Assembly (NCBI GenBank): GCA_934500875.1 | Contig: CAKSTL010000008.1 | Location: forward strand, 68,495 to 132,494 | Direction of reading: 5' to 3' | Length of the DNA: 64,000 bases | DNA from: an uncultured Clostridia bacterium | Lineage (GTDB): Bacteria > Bacillota > Clostridia > UMGS1810 | In this document: positions 62,209 to 64,000 of the stretch, piece by piece | Position numbering within the stretch: the first letter of the stretch is position 1 | Layout: each line of letters opens with the position of its first letter | The notes under the pieces: model-generated | Databases searched by the model: none | What the model saw: only the letters and a program-made list of their open reading frames with translations | What the model was told of the DNA's origin: nothing | Translations under genes and position numbers: made by a program

Positions 62209-62981
62209 GTATTGCATTAACCGTTTTGATAACATTTTTTGCAGGTATGGGCGCAGGTCTCGGCACAGGCTTTGCGGGAATGAGCGCCGCTGCCGTAATC
62301 AGTCCGATGCTGATAACCTTTTTGGGAATGGATCCTTATATGGCGGTGGGAATCGCACTTTCTTCCGATGTGCTTGCCAGCGCGGTTTCGGCATACACCT
62401 ATCATAAAAACAAAAATCTGGATGTGAAGAACGGCTTGATTATGATGGTCAGCGTGTTAGCGTTTACCATTGTCGGAAGTTATATAGCAAGCCTTGTGCC
62501 GTCGGCAACGATGGGCGGTTTTTCGGTGTTTATGACATTTCTGCTCGGAATTAAATTCATCGTGCGCCCCGTTATGACAACCAAGGAAAGTATGGGAAAA
62601 ACTTCAGCAAAAAAGCGGGCAATTCAGTCGATAATCTGCGGTGTGACGATTGGTTTTATCTGTGGATTTATCGGTGCGGGCGGCGGTATGATGATGCTGT
62701 TGATTTTAACGAGCGTAATGGGTTATGAATTAAAAACTGCCGTAGGTACAAGTGTATTCATTATGACCTTTACCGCATTGACGGGTGCGGTGTCACATTT
62801 TACAATAGGCGGATTGCCGGATGTTTTAACATGGGTACTGTGCATTGTATTTACGCTTTTGTGGGCTCAGATAGCTGCGGTATTTGCCAATAAGGCGCAG
62901 CCTAAAACACTTAACCGTGCAACAGGTGTAGTTCTCGTTGTTCTCGGCATTGTTATTATGGGTTTTCAATTGTTAAACTGA
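62205..62981 (+). CDS. TSUP-family (TauE/SafE) membrane transporter
   Basis: 258 residues with about eight hydrophobic segments in two halves. The first starts FFAGMGAGLGTGFAGMSAA and the second GVTIGFICGFIGAGGGMMML, the paired Gly-rich repeats of the 4-toluene-sulfonate-uptake/sulfite-export family. It lies in the cell membrane and moves sulfite, sulfonates or related anions; direction and substrate are unknown. Its operon with MarR and nearness to a thioredoxin-reductase-like protein and ferredoxin hint at sulfur or redox stress. Confidence 0.88.
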   Translation: MSIALTVLITFFAGMGAGLGTGFAGMSAAAVISPMLITFLGMDPYMAVGIALSSDVLASAVSAYTYHKNKNLDVKNGLIMMVSVLAFTIVGSYIASLVPSATMGGFSVFMTFLLGIKFIVRPVMTTKESMGKTSAKKRAIQSIICGVTIGFICGFIGAGGGMMMLLILTSVMGYELKTAVGTSVFIMTFTALTGAVSHFTIGGLPDVLTWVLCIVFTLLWAQIAAVFANKAQPKTLNRATGVVLVVLGIVIMGFQLLN

Positions 62982-63024
62982 ATGGCTCTGTTCAAAATCC
63001 ATTAACTAAAAATAAATCATACCT

Positions 63025-63077
63025 TTGACACGAAATGTCGAACCCTTGACACGAAAGGGTAAACAATTGACACGAAA
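63025..63077 (+). repeat. Three 11-bp direct repeats with 21-bp period
   Basis: TTGACACGAAA occurs at 63025-63035, 63046-63056 and 63067-63077, exactly 21 bases apart (two helical turns). The regular phasing suggests binding of a protein on one DNA face, or the multiple terminal repeats of an IS21-like element end. No transposase is near. It lies between the TSUP gene and the terminator at 63151. Confidence 0.85.
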
Positions 63078-63150
63078 AGCCGGGGTCAAAATTTACGGTT
63101 TCATTTTTTGATTGAAACGGATATTTTTAAGCAAATTCGGCGTAAAAAAT

Positions 63151-63194
63151 GTGCTGCCGACAATGAGAAAACATTATCGCTTGGCAGCACTTTT
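63151..63194 (+). terminator. Terminator after TSUP gene
   Basis: GTGCTGCC (63151-63158) pairs with GGCAGCAC (63183-63190), with an inner CGA-AATG / CATT-TCG pairing, then TTTT. Confidence 0.82.
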
Positions 63195-63199
63195 ACACG

Positions 63200-63391
63200 A
63201 TGTATTCCGAAAACCGCACAGGCAGTAACACGCTCCGAATAACCCACGAGCAAACCGCACAGAATATAAGTTCCGCAAGAGAGGCGGCAACTCGTATGCT
63301 TAAATCTTTTTCGGCGGACGGCTTGGTCGAATTAAACCGAGGTACAATTATAATAAAGGACTTATCATCATTAAAAGATATATTGCAATAA
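63200..63391 (+). pseudogene. Crp/Fnr-family C-terminal HTH fragment
   Basis: About 55 codons read TLRITHEQTAQNISSAREAATRML and LVELNRGTIIIKDLSSL, the helix-turn-helix and wing of Crp/Fnr regulators of the anaerobe type. The effector domain is absent; upstream lies a terminator. No ribosome site precedes the ATG at 63200. It is most likely the surviving 3' end of a regulator gene. The operator-like palindrome 44 bases downstream may be its former target. Confidence 0.72.
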
Positions 63392-63428
63392 AAAAATCCG
63401 GCATTTGAAAATTTGCCGGATTTTTTTT
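63391..63428 (+). terminator. Terminator after Crp/Fnr fragment
   Basis: AATCCGGCA (63395-63403) pairs with TGCCGGATT (63414-63422), followed by a T run to 63428. The stop codon of the fragment touches the left arm. Confidence 0.88.
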
Positions 63429-63434
63429 ATTTTG

Positions 63435-63449
63435 TGTGACTTAGTCACA
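63435..63449 (+). promoter_or_regulatory. Crp/Fnr-type palindromic operator
   Basis: TGTGAC-TTA-GTCACA is a perfect palindrome, close to the Crp site TGTGA-N6-TCACA with a spacer one shorter. A TATGAT hexamer at 63466-63471 would put the site about 40 bases upstream of transcription start, the position of a class II activator. Confidence 0.7.
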
Positions 63450-63503
63450 GAACATCTCAAAACTTTATGATAAAATAAACATATAAGAACGGAGGCGATT
63501 GCA

Positions 63504-63707
63504 ATGAAAATAACAGTGAATCAAGATGAAGCTGTTGTAAAAACAGTCAGGGAAGGGCTTAAACGCACAGGCGGATTCTGCCCGTGCAGATTGGAGCAAA
63601 CCGAGGATACAAAATGTATGTGCAAAGAGTTCAAAGAGCAAATTGCAGATCCTAATTTTGAAGGATTTTGCCATTGTATGCTCTATTACAAATCCTTGCA
63701 GGATTAA
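63504..63707 (+). CDS. Ferredoxin:thioredoxin reductase catalytic-chain-like protein
   Basis: 67 residues from ATG 63504 (ACGGAGGCG upstream). The Cys pattern GGFCPCRL, TKCMCKEF and GFCHCMLYY is that of the FTR beta chain, whose [4Fe-4S] cluster sits by a redox disulfide. CHC replaces the usual CxCGLY but all six cysteines are kept. In photosynthetic organisms it reduces thioredoxin from ferredoxin; in anaerobes the partners are uncertain. A ferredoxin gene follows 12 bases later, probably as electron donor. The operon likely runs under the Crp/Fnr-type site. Confidence 0.85.
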   Translation: MKITVNQDEAVVKTVREGLKRTGGFCPCRLEQTEDTKCMCKEFKEQIADPNFEGFCHCMLYYKSLQD

Positions 63708-63719
63708 TGGAGGAACGCT

Positions 63720-63905
63720 ATGCTGTCAAAGAAACTGGCCGCCGTAGATAAGATGCGCTGCGTAGGCTGCGGTGTGTGTGAAAATACCTGCCCATTAGGG
63801 GCTGTCAAGGTGCGCCGCGGCTGCTATGCCGTCGTGGAGGTGGAGCGCTGCGTAGGCTGTGGCAAATGCGCAAGGTTTTGTCCGAAAAAAGCATTGGTGA
63901 TGTAA
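63720..63905 (+). CDS. 2[4Fe-4S] ferredoxin-like protein
   Basis: 61 residues with two full cluster motifs, CVGCGVCENTCP and CVGCGKCARFCP, and a short linker. It starts at ATG 63720 after GGAGG (10 bases after the FTR-like stop). It carries electrons in the cytosol and most likely feeds the FTR-like protein next to it. GC-rich codons in both cluster motifs differ a little from the neighbour. Confidence 0.93.
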   Translation: MLSKKLAAVDKMRCVGCGVCENTCPLGAVKVRRGCYAVVEVERCVGCGKCARFCPKKALVM

Positions 63906-63930
63906 CTTGAAAAAGCTGTTTAACATAAAA

Positions 63931-63965
63931 TAATCCGCCTTGCATAATACAAGGTGGATTATTTG
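63931..63965 (+). terminator. Terminator after ferredoxin gene
   Basis: TAATCCGCCTTG (63931-63942) pairs with CAAGGTGGATTA (63950-63961) with one G-T pair, followed by a T-rich end. Confidence 0.85.
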
Positions 63966-64000
63966 TTTTAGCAGATTGAGTGCTTTTATCAAAAAAAGCA

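Overview
This window looks like a chromosome segment of a low-GC, Gram-positive, endospore-lineage Clostridia species, probably a gut or rumen plant-polysaccharide degrader. The pointers are a lipoprotein with two GerMN (spore germination) domains, an infC-rpmI-rplT operon, single-chain GlyRS, TrmFO, a YkvI-type and a UPF0180 protein, SLH-domain surface anchoring and many AraC-controlled sugar loci. I cannot fix the genus from sequence alone.

Layout. (1) 1-5,984: a sugar-acid/xylan locus on the minus strand (enolase-superfamily dehydratase, GH10, SDR, a broken second GH10, RraA-like protein) with a divergent AraC regulator. (2) 6,000-28,044: a housekeeping core. It holds a HAD pseudogene, glyQS, a YkvI-like protein, tRNA-Pro/Val/Thr/Tyr, an aldose epimerase, a response regulator-kinase-GerMN lipoprotein unit, nifS-nifU, dprA-topA-trmFO-rnhA, an EF-G paralogue, argH, infC-rpmI-rplT, a TrmH/SpoU rRNA methylase and tRNA-Arg. 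(3) 28,100-31,350: accessory genes of a decayed integrative element (ArdA-like, ribbon-helix-helix and unknown proteins) beside tRNA-Arg. (4) 31,467-44,957: a sugar catabolic island. It has a LacZ-type GH2, two paralogous AraC regulators, three Gfo/Idh/MocA dehydrogenases, a TIM-barrel sugar isomerase, a radical-SAM activase, a glycyl radical enzyme (GRE) of unassigned substrate and an FAD oxidoreductase. (5) 45,297-55,128: a gene graveyard of frameshifted or truncated genes, interrupted by an intact SLH-transglutaminase surface protein and an LplD-like GH4. (6) 55,499-60,929: a DNA-modification cassette of a D12-class methylase, a Zn-ribbon methylase and a convergent methylase fused to an Mrr-like nuclease. 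(7) 61,130-63,905: a serine-recombinase remnant, a MarR-TSUP pair, 21-bp-phased repeats, a Crp/Fnr fragment with a palindromic site, an FTR-beta-like protein and a ferredoxin.

Two candidates for an undescribed system stand out. One is the GRE-centred sugar operon (35,501-43,816): the GRE lacks the usual Cys-x-Glu dehydratase pair and sits among three sugar dehydrogenases. The other is the methylase-Mrr cassette: two methylases share an architecture, but the nuclease-fused one has DFPY where DPPY is expected, so it may read DNA rather than modify it. All calls come from reading the sequence; no database search was run.
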